DNA from: Seminavis robusta
Lineage: Eukaryota; Bacillariophyta; Bacillariophyceae; Naviculales; Naviculaceae
Reading direction: 5' to 3'
Assembly: GCA_903772945.1 (NCBI GenBank)
Contig: CAICTM010000357.1
Location: 1-64,000 of the forward strand
DNA length: 64,000 nt
The notes below the pieces were generated by a model. That model had not been told where the DNA came from. It was given only the letters and a program-made list of their open reading frames with translations, and searched no databases. The translations under genes were made by a program, and so were the position numbers. Below, in pieces: positions 1-12,242 of this stretch. The first letter of the stretch is position 1; each line of letters starts with the position of its first letter.

Positions 1-40
1 CACAGCTAGATTCGTAACTGCTCTTGGCCAGAGCTAGAAG

Positions 41-340
41 TCATCTCATTGGTGAGGTTATGTTTTCGTCAGATGTAGCAATGGCGAGCCAGGTGAAGAC
101 CTTCTCCATACGTTTCAGCCCACTTGATGGTTTGACGTAGAGTCTCAGATCCATTGATGCATTTGACCTGAAGGTGTACTTGGCGCTGTCAGCATCTGCT
201 GGAACAGTGCGAAGTTTGTAATGGTGTGTAGAGCGAGAACTCGTCGATTTCGCTTTCATCGTCGCGGTCGATAGAGGAAGGTTTGGTTTGTCACTCAGCA
301 TCTTGACTCGAAGCTGTGTGTACGTCTTTGGCATCTTCAT
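41..340 (-). CDS. small basic hypothetical protein (doubtful)
   Basis: This is an uninterrupted ATG-started frame of 99 codons rich in Lys, Arg, Ser and Thr, with no signal peptide or membrane segment. I could not place it in a family. The second half has a faint SRP9/14-like or L38e-like spacing of hydrophobic residues, too weak to name. It lies at the window edge and the flanks are AT-rich non-coding DNA. It could be a small gene or a chance frame. Confidence 0.25.
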   Translation of the reverse strand: MKMPKTYTQLRVKMLSDKPNLPLSTATMKAKSTSSRSTHHYKLRTVPADADSAKYTFRSNASMDLRLYVKPSSGLKRMEKVFTWLAIATSDENITSPMR

Positions 341-341
341 G

Positions 342-1613
342 GTGAGAAATAGTTGGAGGGTAGCTGAAAGCTATTGATGTGTTGTTTAACAAAATGCACT
401 AGCTAAAAGCTAGTGTAGATCTTTCGAGTGTTTTGGAGTTTGAGAGAACTGAACAGATTATGAGAGGATTAGTAAGCTATGAAAACTAATCAACGAGAGA
501 GAGTCACACATCAAAGGATCGTAGATCTGAACTCCCGCCGGAGACTGTAGAGTGCTGATTGAGTAGGTTGCGGTAGCCAATCTACTCACTCCCGATCCAA
601 AACGGAACGCGTGGAAGATATCGTCTAGCATTTATCTAGTAGCGTGGAATCTCTCCACGCCAGCTAAATATCTAGCGCGATGTTTCACCATCGACCTAGT
701 ATGACTAGCGGTCATGAGAACCCTGTCTCAGTGACTATTCACGAAAGACTCAGTCATGAGTCGAACTCAAACCCTATCTAGGATCGAGTCGCGAATAAGG
801 CTAAGAGCCGTGTATTGCAACAACAAAATGCAATCCAAGCCTGATTTTTCATAGATGCTCCATAGGAAACCTTGGAGATAGCAAATCCTTTTTGAGGGGT
901 GGCTCTGTGAGTGGGATTTGCTATCTCAATGTATTGGTAAAGCTAATAGCAATTTGGTCAACACTGTTGCCATGGTAGTAAAATTCATTTTATTTTCTTC
1001 AATCTTTTCTTTGTGGGAACCACTCATTTCAATGCAGGATTCGCGAAATGACCACTTCTGTTGGAAATGACGGCTTCCGATTTTGGTTTGGCCTAAACGA
1101 AATTGAAATTGTCAAATGAATCTTCTCGGTCGCGCCAGTCCGTATGACGAAGCAGAGTTGGAGTCCACGCGTTTGTCGAAGTGAAAACGGAACTCCCCAT
1201 CTCCAAGGCCACGCATCTCCAAAAGGCTCAAAGGACATCAGATCTACGAGCAGCTTCGATTTTATTGATGCAAACGGGTGACGACCTCCATGGTACACAT
1301 CTACTCGAGCTCTCGTAGAAGTGTGCGAGAAAACCTGGCACGCGTTTGAATCTTTAAAACCGTAGCTGCCTGTATCACTTAGACTTCGAGACCGACGAGA
1401 GAGCTCAAGATTGCCCGGGGGAGCAAAACGCTAACCTTATCTGACCACATTATATCGTCCGGCTACTTAGGAACCAACGGTTGAAGCGCACCGATGCAAC
1501 TGAACCTCAACACAACATCATCGTCGCTTTTCCAGATTTCCATGGGATCTTACAGCAGATAGTAGATAGTAGATCTACCCAAGCAACACTAACAACTAAC
1601 TAAAACTTTGACC
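342..1613. other. intergenic stretch with a hairpin cluster
   Basis: No convincing gene is seen. The interval 561-762 contains a run of perfect short inverted repeats (listed as a repeat feature). A minus-strand frame at 1029-1298 lacks any recognisable feature. The last 100 bases before the CTL gene presumably hold its promoter and 5' leader, but no specific element could be read. Confidence 0.5.
561..762. repeat. cluster of short perfect inverted repeats
   Basis: At least five stem-loops can be read in about 200 bp. Arms are 561-570/578-587 (10 bp with one G-T pair), 642-648/654-660 (GCGTGGA with TCCACGC, 5-nt loop), 678-682/689-693, 701-705/711-715 and 747-752/757-762 (GACTCA with TGAGTC, 4-nt loop). 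The first, second and last are the strongest; the 5-bp stems could be chance. No coding frame covers them. A structured RNA or a decayed mobile element are possible sources. Confidence 0.4.
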
Positions 1614-3550
1614 ATGACAACGATATCTGGCCTAACAGCAAACTCCACTACGCCCTACTTGAATGCCAATAATCCCCAGAATGCCCCGGTTATAGTCCAG
1701 GGAAAGGTGGTGAGCACTCCAAACAAAGGTTTTGTGGTTCCATCAACTGCCTACCACCCTCGCGACTCTATTGTCGAACCCATCCACAATCCACAAGATT
1801 TCAAGCGCGATCCTTCTCCTCGACGTTGCAACGATCTGATATGGGCCATTCTATTCCTGATCCACCTAGGTGCCATGGTATGGGTCGCCATTTACTATAT
1901 CCCTCAAATGACCAATCGCTTGGGGGCAGATTATGCCGCCGATGCCAACAATGACGATCATCGAAGATTCCTCGAAGAAGACCAAGATTGGAGTTATCAA
2001 AACATTGACAATGGATACCTGTACGACAACAACGCCATCACACTCAATCTACCTTCGACCATTGCTGTCGTGGCCGTCACTTGTGTTTCTGGAATTTTTC
2101 TGGCTACCACTGCCTTGGGATTCATGGTACTCTTTGCCGAAACGCTCATTCGAGTCGGATTTATCGCCACCGCACTACTCTCCCTCGTCATGGGCATGGC
2201 ATCGGTAGCCACGGGGCAAATTGCGGCCGCCATTGCATCCTTCGTCATGTTTGTCCTCGTCACATGGTATGCCTGCAACGCATGGGCAAGAATACCCTTT
2301 GCGGCCACCAATCTCGTCACGGCAACTACCATTGTACGGGATAACTTGGGAGTTGCCGTATACGCCTATCTGTCTCTAGCACTGGCATTTGGCTGGGCGG
2401 TTTGGTGGACGTCAGCCACCATTGCGGCTCTCTTTGTATTGGGAGATTGTGAAGGAGATGGAACTTGCAACAACGATTTGGATCCCTTTCTCATATTCCT
2501 ATTCTTGGCAAGCTACCATTGGACTTTTCATGTCATTGCCAATGTCGTCACGGTCACAGTAGCGGGAGTCAGTGGGACCTGGTGGATGGTACCCTCGGAA
2601 GGTAACCAATTCTGCTCCAAGGCGGTCACAGACTCGTATTACCGAGCCAACACTCTGGCATTTGGTAGGTTGCCATCATGATCTATCTATCTATTGATGT
2701 TGTATGATGAGTACAACATGATGACATACGTTTGGAATGGGATGTCTAACCGATTGATTGTTTCATTATAGGATCCATCTGCCTTGGGAGTCTCGTCGTT
2801 GCCATCGTCTCGGCCGCCAAAGAGATTATTCGGCAAATGAGAGACGGTAGAGATTCCGTCCTTGTCTGTATAGCAGAGTTTCTGCTCGGCTGCATTAAGA
2901 ACATTTTGGAATACTTCAATGAATGGGCGTTTTGCTTTGTCGGGATCTGTGAGTTTGTGGGCAGTAGTTTGGGGGGGNNNTGATTTGATCATCTATCTGA
3001 ACTCACACAATACAATGCTCAATCGTTCGCTTTCGTACCTAATTCCATGTGCTACAATACAGACGGATACTCCTTTGTAGAGTCAGGGATGCAGGTCATG
3101 GACTTGCTGAGAAGTCGAGGTTGGACGTCCATCATTACCGATGATTTGAGTGGACGCGCACTCTTTATTGTCTCCTTTTTTGTAGCACTGTTGAATGGGT
3201 TGATCGGGTGGGCCTTTGGTTCCGTGATACCCTTGGGCGAAGGCGTGCCAGAGATTGTACCATTTCTGTAAGTACCAAAAGTTGGATGCTTGTTTGTGAA
3301 CTCTCAGTCCACGGCGCCTCTTGACGAGCTCAAACTTCATTTCTTGACTGCTCTCGCCTTCAGCATTGCCATGGTGACGGGTTTTACTCTATGCTCTACT
3401 CTGTTTAGTGTGGTTGGAAGTGCCTGCAAGTCCGTAATTGTCCTCTACGCTGAGGCACCAAATGAATTCCAGGCAAATCATCCAGAACTATCCAACCGAA
3501 TGAGGATTAGTTGGCAACAAGCATGGCCAGTAGACTTCAAATACGGCTAG
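1614..3550 (+). CDS. choline transporter-like protein (CTL/SLC44 family), copy A
   Basis: Multispanning plasma- or organelle-membrane protein of the CTL/SLC44 family, expected to move choline or related amines; the substrate is inferred from family only. Four exons join in phase: 1614-2664, 2772-2948, 3063-3267 and 3364-3550, giving 539 residues. The start is the ATG at 1614; an upstream TTG frame is ignored. A soluble Pro/Asn-rich head of about 70 residues precedes the family-typical segment NDLIWAILFLIHL. A short acidic loop, several hydrophobic spans, a GTWW motif near residue 322 and the C-terminal EAPNEFQANHPELS segment follow. Copies B and C share these landmarks. The second intron contains three undetermined bases (2978-2980). 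Confidence 0.85.
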
Positions 3551-4154
3551 TTCAACACATCATACATCATGTACCGTACAAGCACAGTCTCAAAATATTG
3601 TCTCGACCAGTACTCAGTCCTTAGCCCTCGAGTTTCCTCCGCGAACAACACGTCACAGGAGGCAGTCGAATCTCTTCTCTCGAGGAAAAGTCCGACGTCG
3701 AAGGAAGGAGTGTCACCCCCTCCGGTAGCTATCACCGGTACAAGACTAGGATGCACCATGGATCCCAACGGTACCGTGCAAGGGAGGCACAGATACGAGA
3801 GCACAATGCAGAGAGTCGAGTCCCAAACAAAAGTTGTTTATCTTAGGAAAGAACATGTATACCATAACAACCTAACAATGATGGATAGTAATAGTAATCT
3901 ATCTCTGGGACCAATCCAAGCGAGGCTTTTTGCGCTGTACCACAAACATTTAAACGTAGAGAGGGGGACAAGCAAACAGCGAAGGCAGCCTTACACACTG
4001 TAAAACACCTTTACGTTGACAATTCATTCAATCCAATGGCGAGCTCGTAGATGGGCGACCGCATGCGTCCACCCACACGCGAGCTGTCACCTGTGGATCA
4101 GGAAATTCTAAATACATGGTTCTGTTGATGATGTTGATTGTTTTTGTTTTGTAA
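3551..4154. other. convergent intergenic space between CTL copies A and B
   Basis: This 604-base gap lies between two genes reading toward each other. A 144-codon plus-strand frame begins 19 bases after the CTL-A stop but shows no family feature and is probably 3' untranslated sequence. No repeat or RNA gene is seen. Confidence 0.5.
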
Positions 4155-6085
4155 TCAAGCTCCGGACAAATTCAGTTCGGGCCAACCTGAAACCCAGGCA
4201 TCGCGCATTTCCTGACTAAGTTGAGGATGATTGGCAGCAAACTCTGCTGGAGCTTCACAGTAGCAAACAATGACTGTATTCACTGCGGAACCGACAACTC
4301 CCAGGACAATGTTGGAGAGCACCATGCCAATGATGAAACCAATGACAAACGCAATGATTCCAGGATTCTCAACTCCCTCAGTTGCCAGGGTTCCTTTGCC
4401 TACCAAGAGACCAACAACACCCGCAACGATTCCAATCCCGACACTCATCATGCTCAAAACGTTGTCCACCAGATCATCAGTGATAATGACATTCCACCCC
4501 CTTGCCTGGAAGAGGTTTACGACTTCTCTACCGGCGTCGAGGTAGCCAAAGCCATACATCCCAACGTAAATGTAGGCCCACTTGTTCAAATACTCGATCA
4601 TACCTTGGATGCAAGATAGAATGCAGTCTAGGATACAAACCAAGATCTGTGCGTCCTCTTGTTGGCGCGCATACTCCAGTGTCATGCGCAAGGCTTTGAC
4701 GATCGCCACCAAGAATGCTCCAAAGCAGATACTGGAGCAGATGACAAGTAATAAATCATTGGGGTCAGCAAAGCTTTCATGTCTGTGTGCATGGATCTCT
4801 TTGAAGCGTAAAACAAGACTTACGATCCAAAACTGTAGGTGCATGCCCGAATAGAAGAGTCTTGCAGGGCCGACGAAAAGCAGGAGGAAGCCTCTACTGG
4901 TGCAAACCACCAAGTTGCCTACTCAGTAAGAGTGCAAAGCCGGAACAGCAGAAGAACAAAATTGAGTGAGCAGTGCATTGGGAAAGTAGCTATACCGTAG
5001 TAGTCTGGATTCCTTTGTCTCCAACTATTTGATATCTGATGTTTGCGTTGCTTGCTAGCAAGAGCCATTGCTTACCACAACTCCTGCAAAAGAATGGAGA
5101 GCACGAACATGCTTGGTGAGACGGCTTGCTTCGGTCTAGTTTGTTCTTTTTGTTGCTTCATTCATTCCTTTCTTCTTCTCTTACCTGCACAAATGACATG
5201 GACCGTGTACACTAGAACTTGATTGACCCAGTAAAAGCTGACAAAGAATGCAAAAATGACAGGATACGAGGATTGCTGAAGTCCGCTTCCAAATCCGACC
5301 ATGAATAGAATGGACCATGCAAATCCCAGCGCCATAAAGACGTATGCGACCAATACGAGTCCCATGTTGAGTTTGACGGCCGTCAATGCCGTTCGTAGAT
5401 TGGCCGCCGCAAAGGGGAGTCGATGCCATACCATTTTGGCATAGCAAATCATGACGGCAAATCCCATAAATCCGAGCACGGCAAAAAAGGTTTGTCCCAT
5501 CATGACACAGTAAATGGCCATGAGAAGTGAGGAAATGACGGAGAAGATGAGAGCGGCTTTGACGAGTGTATCGGCAAATCGCATCATTCCATCCAGAGAC
5601 AGAGAGGAGAGTCCAACGGAAACGAGAGCGACAATGGAAATCCAGTAGAGATGGGGAGCCACCGAAATGCCGCTGCCATCTCCTTCTTGAGACGAGGCAC
5701 TGTAAATGGCATAGAGAGCCACAGGGATGAGGTGGACAATGAAAAGTACTAAGAGACAGAGAAAGACAGAGCGTGCAGAGATTGATCGATTAGTTGGTTG
5801 GCCAAGCTGTACAGCAAGAGAGAAAAGACAAGGCGACAAATCAAATCGATGCACTAGATAGCAGCACTCACTTCCCCAGATGACATCTCGGAATTGATTT
5901 GGCTGTTTGGCATGTTGCATTCCATTACCGGCGGCTTGCTGCTGCTGTGGCTGGGCTTGAGCAGGTTGGCCGTAATCGTAGCCCCCGGCGGGCACCATTG
6001 GCACCGCCATGGGATTCTGGTAGGGATCCGAGTTGGACTTTCCATGGTCCACCGTCACCCCTTGCACAATCGGGATGTTGCTCAT
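4155..6085 (-). CDS. choline transporter-like protein (CTL/SLC44 family), copy B, with an 8-nt micro-exon
   Basis: Second CTL/SLC44 paralogue, 485 residues, convergent with copy A. Exons in transcript order are 5872-6085, 5185-5748, 5076-5083, 4824-4918 and 4155-4731. Each joins in phase at GT-AG sites, and the joined protein aligns with copies A and C without gaps around A-G-V-V-A-T-W-W-F. The third exon is only 8 nt (GAGTTGTG); without it the frame breaks and the V-V pair of the membrane segment is lost. The N-terminal 60 residues are Gln/Pro/Gly-rich and cytosolic in appearance. The first intron happens to be open in frame, so naive ORF calls read through it. Conserved landmarks are NQFRDVIWG, TWWFAP and EAPAEFAANHPQLSQEM. 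Transport of choline-type substrates is inferred from family. Confidence 0.85.
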
Positions 6086-6732
6086 GATGCAGAATCAAAT
6101 CAAATCAAGTGGACAGTGTCAAACCAATAGCTCCAACGTAGATAGCTAGTAGAGAGCAAGAGAAAGAAGAAAGAAGCAGAGATTCGATAGTAGTCTCTTG
6201 TTCCTATTCTATTCTAGCAGTCTAGTCTGTCGTGATGACTTCCCCGTGTTCTTTCTTGCATGGAGATTGACCGGCTGATCCATCATTGTCTTCGCCAAAC
6301 TTCTTTAGCTTTCGTCAGAGACCTTCCACAAGGAATAAACGGATCTTTTTATTGGCACGCGTGCTGCCACCACCCTTCAATCCTCCATGCCTTTCGATCC
6401 TTTCATCATCCGTGCGCGACAGTGGCATACTCGTACTCGTACCGACAGCCATTAGAGGTTTGACCAACTAAGCTGCAGCATTGTTTTGGATACTACCAGA
6501 TACCATTATCTCTCCTTGGATACAGCTCTGGCAACAGCATTGAAACGGGAAAGTCATTATCTGCTGTGAGAAGGATCCAATTGGGAGAGATTAGCTTAGC
6601 TGCCTCTTGGTCGAGGGTATATACCCACGCATATCTTTGGTTGAATCAATCATTCATTGGAAGTGACTCCCTTCATTGCTTCAGCCTAGCCAAACCTTAC
6701 TCGGTTGCTTCACTAGTTTTGGATTTGGGACG
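6086..6732. other. divergent intergenic region between CTL-B and the giant membrane protein
   Basis: A 647-base gap between two divergently read genes, so it presumably contains both promoters. Small frames at 6260-6471 have no recognisable feature. No TATA element could be assigned with confidence. Confidence 0.4.
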
Positions 6733-9700
6733 ATGAGTGGCTACAGCTACGGAAATTCGGCGCCCCCTCCGCCTCCGCCTCCTCCCCCACCGCCAAACTA
6801 CCAGTATGGCCAACAGCAGCAGCAACAGCCGCAACAACAACAACAACAGCAACAGCAGCAATATGGTCAGTACTACTACGGCCAACAACAGCAGCAGCAG
6901 CCATATGCCAATCAACAGCAGCAGTACGCACAACAGCAGCAGGCTTATCAGCAATATTCGCAACCAACCCAAGCACAGTATGGAGCGCCGTCTCAGCAGC
7001 AGGGAACCTACTATAATTATGGAGCCGCCAATGCCTATGCCAACACGGCCCAGGGCCAACAACAACAACCTGCAGCTACCACTCCCACGGCTTATGGACA
7101 ACCACATGCCTCGACTTCTTCCTATCGATCTCCCTATGCTGCCCCACCACCGGCTCCTCCAGCTGCTTCTCCCGCTCCACCAAAGGTCAATGCCAAGGCG
7201 AGCTCCCCTCCACCCCCCATGCAGCAACCCACTGCTCCCTTTCAGTACCAGTATGCGGCATCGGCACTCAATGACAACAACAATGCCAATGCTGCTGTTT
7301 CCAGTGGAAGTCAAGAACCCTACGGAGAAGTTGTCCCGTCGGCTACCTCGGGGCCGTCCGCCAGTACCTTGACGCATCGCAGTGATGCCAAGCGACACAT
7401 TAACCAACAACCACAGGCTCCGTCCTTTGCCACCTTTGGAGGATCTTCCTATGGATCACAACATGCTGCCACCACGTCTTACGGAGGATCCGCCATGAAT
7501 TTCTTTCAAAGCAATACGGTGGAATATCAACACAATCGTGTCGCCGTTGTCTTTTTGGTACCCCCACTGCTGCTGCTCTTTTGGTCATTTGAATCACCCT
7601 ATCCATTGCAAACACTCATCTTTTTGACATTGGCCGTATATGCCATGGACATGGCCAATGCCAGAGAATTACTGTCCGTGTTCTTATGGGTCAGTGCCGC
7701 CATTTTGACAATGGTCACGGGGTGGTTCCTTTTGTTGGATACACCCGATGACGAAGATTCGGGATTGACAACCTTGAGTATCCTCATGAGGACCGCAGGA
7801 CACTGCTTTTTGTTTCTTTCGGCGGTACGTATCTTCCTTCCTCATGATTGTTATTATTTCTATATGGAATTGCTGTGAAACTCAACAGGATTCATTTATT
7901 TTGCCTAATAATTTGATTCGATTCGATTCTTAACAGGCTGCTTGGTGTACCCTGCAATTTGCATGGCTTCACTCGGAAACACCCTCTTGGGCGATCTCCA
8001 TGGAACGTATGGTGCACGCCATGTTGCCCCCCACGGCGGCTGCGGTCGTCTCGTTTTTTATATCTGGTACATTGGTAGGCGAACTAGGAATGGACATGGC
8101 GGCGACCTTGGCGCCACTCTTGTTTGCCTTTCTCCTGTTGTTGGGAATGATCTTTTTGGGATGCTGCGAATCGTCATTTGAAGCTACGCCAACCAAAGCA
8201 AAAGGAGGTAACAAACCAAACAGCAGTAATGGAGTCAACCATGACAAAAAAGAAAAAGCAGAAGACGACAATGCCAAGAGTGGCGGTCATCAAACCTCGA
8301 ATACCACACCCATTCTCCCTTCGCGGTATGCCCGAGCTCATTCCACAGTACTTCTTCTTGCCCCGGGGTTGATGCATACCATGATGTTTCGACGCAGAAT
8401 CATTAGTATGTACGTGTCCAGGGATGATTGGCTAGATGTCATTTTGGTTTGGACTATTCCCTACTTGCTTCACTACTTGCTTCATACGCTACATGTTTCG
8501 GGACGAGTACAAGGACCCTACAGCTTCCCATCATCATTCTTTACCAACCTTTTGTTCCCTCGATCCGGCAATACTCTCAGAGGGACCTTCATCCCTTTGG
8601 TCGTGTCCCTCTTGGCATCGGTGGCTTGCCAACAGCGATATTTGATCCCTCTGTGTCATCAAGTCTCGTACCAATTCAAAGGACATGATCTGCCATCCGG
8701 AGATATGGTCAGCATATTTTTGTCAGGCGCTACATTCTTTGTAGTTGCTGGGGGCTGGATATGGGGTGCCTATTCCACAGAAACCAACGAACCACTCTTT
8801 GGGGAATTTCACGAAGATGTGGTGCAATTGCTGTTTGCCTTGGCGGGCATGTTTGGTGGATTGGCTTTTGGCATGCCATGGGGACTGATCCCGTTGCCGA
8901 TTCTGGCCTTTTTGGGATTGTCGCTTTGGTTGACGACGCGACTGGTAAGGACCTTTCCTTGTCAATGACGCGTATGGCAAACACATTGCATCACGTTTGG
9001 AGTTACCTAACTCTTTCCTTGTCCGACTATTTCAGCTACGTTATCTTTCAGTGTTCCTTTTCGTGGTACATGCGACAGGAGTGGTTCTTTTCTCTTACCG
9101 ATTTGCTGGAATGGACAATACGATTGATCTGGCTTTGCCAAATCTAAGTATGACTTTGACTCGTTTTGGCATCTTGATTGTCCTGGCATCGGTTGCTGTT
9201 GGATTCGTGGCGGGCCTAGCCGTCCGATCTTCGGGAGGCGTGGGCGCAAAGATCATGAAAAAGTTGGACTTGGCAGGCATGCTGCTAATCTTTTACTCCG
9301 TGGTGCTCGCTGTAATTGAATGCACACTTCTCAATCAACCGCTGCCTGCGAAGGAACTGGCAGGAATTGAACTGGACCTATCCGAAATGGAGGACGAGGA
9401 AATGCTCTACGACGAGTACTACACATTCTTGACGAGTGGGCTGCTCATCATTATTGCCTTGTGCATGCAGTACAACAAATCGATATCATCCTTTTCGACG
9501 AACGTTGCGATAGCCTCCGCGGTTTCCAAGGCTATGACGGTTTTCATTGATTCAAACGACGAAAGCACCAGCATTCAGATCTTCAATGCCAGCAACTCCG
9601 TTGGCATGTTCTTCCGCTTTTTGTCAGCATTGCTGCTTCTAGTGGTCATGTTTGTGCCGCGCGCAGTGCTGAAGCCTATCCATGTCAAGTCAAGGTATAA

Positions 9701-11537
9701 GCGGTCGCAGCCTGCACTTGCCTCAAGCGGGATTGTGGAGTCGCTTCCAATGTCAGCAAGACCGATGATCATTCTATACTGCTTCATTATGCTGCCTGCC
9801 TGTCTCATTGTGTCGGTGCCCACCGTGATCCTACCTTTCATTGGGGCTTGTTCCAACGCTTATGGTGGCAGTTACTACGATGTGTCACCGCCACTTTCTG
9901 TCGTTCTTGGGTACATTATGTGTTTCTGGGGAGTGGCATCCTTGGGAATGTTGAACCATTATCTTCCGGATGCTGGTGGGGAGCTCTTCAAGAAGTTCTC
10001 TGCTCTGACTTTCTTGATGTCGATTGGAATGATTTTTGCTGCGCCATCGTTGCCCGATTGGGTGCACGACGTTCTGACCACGGTATCAGCTGGAAAATCT
10101 CCGCAGCTGCTGTTGGAAAAGTCTTTCAACAAAGCTTTCAACAATCCATACGCCACTTTATCAAGCATCGGAGTGGAACTCATTCGCGGCAAGAAGAGTC
10201 GATCGGGTGGCTGGGGGCTAGTAGCCGCCATCTTTGCTACGCTTTTGGCAATCACTGGACCATTGGAACTTCGGGAAAAGAAACATGCTACGGGACGAAA
10301 GGACGGGTTCTTTCTGTTCCGACTCATGACATTCAGCGTCATGTTTGGCTGCGGAGTCTCCTGGTTCGTCGTGATGCAGAACATGAGCGAGGAGAATTTC
10401 TTGGTTCTGGTGCTGTCAGCAGCTTCATGCATGGCGGTCTCCTTCTTTGGAACTGTAGCTACAGTGTTGGGGTACTTTTTGGAACTTGAAAGTTTTGAAG
10501 AGGCAATGCAGGTGTCCTACGTTTGGGTAGTTTCATTCCCTCTGTTCATGGGCATATCGTCGGTCCCCCAGTTCGTGATGAAAGGCAAGATCCATCCGTT
10601 CGGATCTGGCGGTTGGTTATCCACCTACCTGGGCATCTATGGCCTCTCTGCCATTATGTTTGCGTTGGCACTTCGGTCAAGAACAACAAAGAACAAAGAC
10701 ACCAGAGCGACAGGGAACATCAGTTGTGTTTTTGCTTTTGTCTGTGCCATTGCAGTTTTGTATGGCAGGTTTGGTGTGGCCGGCCTCGATGCTGATTTTG
10801 ACGTTGCTACTATTCTCGGCATCCCGGCCTCAATTTTGGGAACGTTCATGGTGTCACCCATCTTGTTGCTGCTTGAAGGTGAATCATCGACGGAAGGGCG
10901 AGGTGCGCGACTAAAGCGAGTCGCAGGTGCTGCACCCAAGGGAGGATCAAAGCTTTTCTCATTCATGAACATCAAGAACTTGAACTCCTCGACCAAGTTT
11001 GTGCCGCCACTCATGGGCAGTGTTATGGTTTTTCTATACGCGTCCTTGTACGTGATTTGTCTGCGTGGCTCGGGCATTCTTTTCTTTGAGACGATTGCCA
11101 GCAACCACGAGGAAGTCTACAAGGCCGCAACCGCCGCCAATGCTGCTTCTCCAAAGAGTCCAATTGATGACTTGGCTTCTTTGTACCAAAAGGCAATGGC
11201 CAAAAACAAAGCAATGTATGCGTCCGCTAAACTGGCAGGGGCTGGTTTCTGGACGTCGAATGACATTTTTGGGCCCCTTTTGCATCTTGGAGGTGTTGCA
11301 GCATGTCTCCCCAGTCTCTACCTGTTGACTCGATACTTGTGGTCCGGAGGCGGCGGCAGTACCAACACGATTTCTGCTGCGATGGTAACCCTGGCGCTGC
11401 CTTTGAATGCGATACCCATATTCCTGTGTTTTGGCATTCCAAGTCTTCAGGCGGCTGCTTGGGTCGCTTTGATTGGAGGCCTCTTCCAGTTGTTCAACAT
11501 GCGCTACCTTGACAAACAATCCAAAATGCGAATATAA
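6733..11537 (+). CDS. giant multispanning membrane protein with Pro/Gln/Tyr-rich head, function unknown
   Basis: Three exons, 6733-7824, 7937-8944 and 9036-11537, all joined at phase 0, give 1533 residues. The ATG at 6733 is chosen over an upstream in-frame TTG. After MSGYSYGNSA comes a run of 11 prolines, then about 80 residues dominated by Gln and Tyr (prion-like composition), then Pro/Ala/Ser-rich sequence to about residue 250. The remaining 1280 residues alternate hydrophobic segments with short polar loops; I estimate more than 20 membrane spans. A Lys/Glu-rich loop follows the fifth or sixth span. No transporter, channel or enzyme motif was recognised. The long third exon shows steady coding character. 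It could be a lineage-specific membrane family. Confidence 0.8.
6806..6975 (+). repeat. CAG/CAA low-complexity tract inside the coding sequence
   Basis: Irregular CAA/CAG codon runs encode glutamine blocks broken by Tyr-Gly and Pro. The mixing of CAA and CAG and the in-frame Tyr codons argue that the protein sequence, not just the DNA repeat, is maintained. The antisense strand shows a long spurious Leu-rich frame for the same reason. Confidence 0.7.
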
Positions 11538-12158
11538 CTACCACTAAAGTAACGAACATGATAGCTAAACTCAAACATCAGAAAGCATGCGTGTTCCGTT
11601 CCCTTGCCTTCTAGCTAGCTAGACTATGCACGTTTTTGCATGCATGGTCGCTGTGAAGACATGTACAGGCATCACGTACGTGCAAATTGTTGAAGAGCTG
11701 TTCGTTCAGAGATACTGGTTGAGCTCTTGTGACCGGCTGTGCCTTCGTAACGGTGCACACATGAAGCGCTTTGTGGGTTGGTGACGATTGAGAGATTCAG
11801 TCCCACTGTCGGCAAGCCTTGGGTGGGACCAACGTCAAGCCGGCAAGGAGGAGCCTTCGCCGCTGTTCCAGAGTTATCGAAGCTCACAAAGAGCCCACAA
11901 TTCCCAACAAGCAATTTCAACAAAGGAAACAAAAACACATCCCACAAAAAGCTAGTCTCAGAGAGAAAAAAGTCGAATAATCCACCTAAAGCACTACCAG
12001 GTATCAATCACTTCCAAAATCAAACTGAACAACTCAATCCAAGTAACCTCAGAAGCAAGCAACCTGAACTTACTAGCAAACTCACCCAACGGAGAGAAAT
12101 CAAACAGCAGTTAAAAGTCGAGGAATATCCAAGTTGAACCCTACAAACACGAACTACA
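11538..12158. other. intergenic region, A-rich
   Basis: Contains a 119-codon Lys/Asn/Ser-rich plus frame (11778-12137) without recognisable features, ending 21 bases before a tiny hydrophobic frame. It may be the leader of that small frame or plain intergenic DNA. GCTAGCTAG words occur near 11612. Confidence 0.4.
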
Positions 12159-12242
12159 ATGGCTCCACTCATCATCCTAATCGTTGCCATCGCTGCCGTC
12201 GCTGTGAGTGCTCTGATAGGCTCGAAGCAGAGGGTCATGTAA
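12159..12242 (+). CDS. possible 27-residue single-span microprotein
   Basis: An ATG in a fair context (acaATGG) opens 27 codons: MAPLIILIVAIAAVAVSALI followed by GSKQRVM and a TAA. This gives one hydrophobic span and a short basic tail, as in tail-anchored or organellar micro-subunits. A GTGAGT inside the frame could instead be a splice donor, making this a signal-peptide exon of a longer gene I could not trace. No family is recognised. Confidence 0.25.
   Translation: MAPLIILIVAIAAVAVSALIGSKQRVM

Noticed and set aside
470-830. LTR-like or mobile-element-like stretch near the hairpin cluster
   Set aside because: No second terminal repeat, target duplication or coding part is visible in the window, so no element is called.
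3569-4003. 144-codon plus frame after CTL-A
   Set aside because: No domain, signal or coding-like pattern; it lies where the 3' untranslated region is expected.
6697-7410. 237-codon minus frame rich in Leu, Ile and Arg
   Set aside because: It is the antisense shadow of the CAA/CAG tract of the giant membrane protein.
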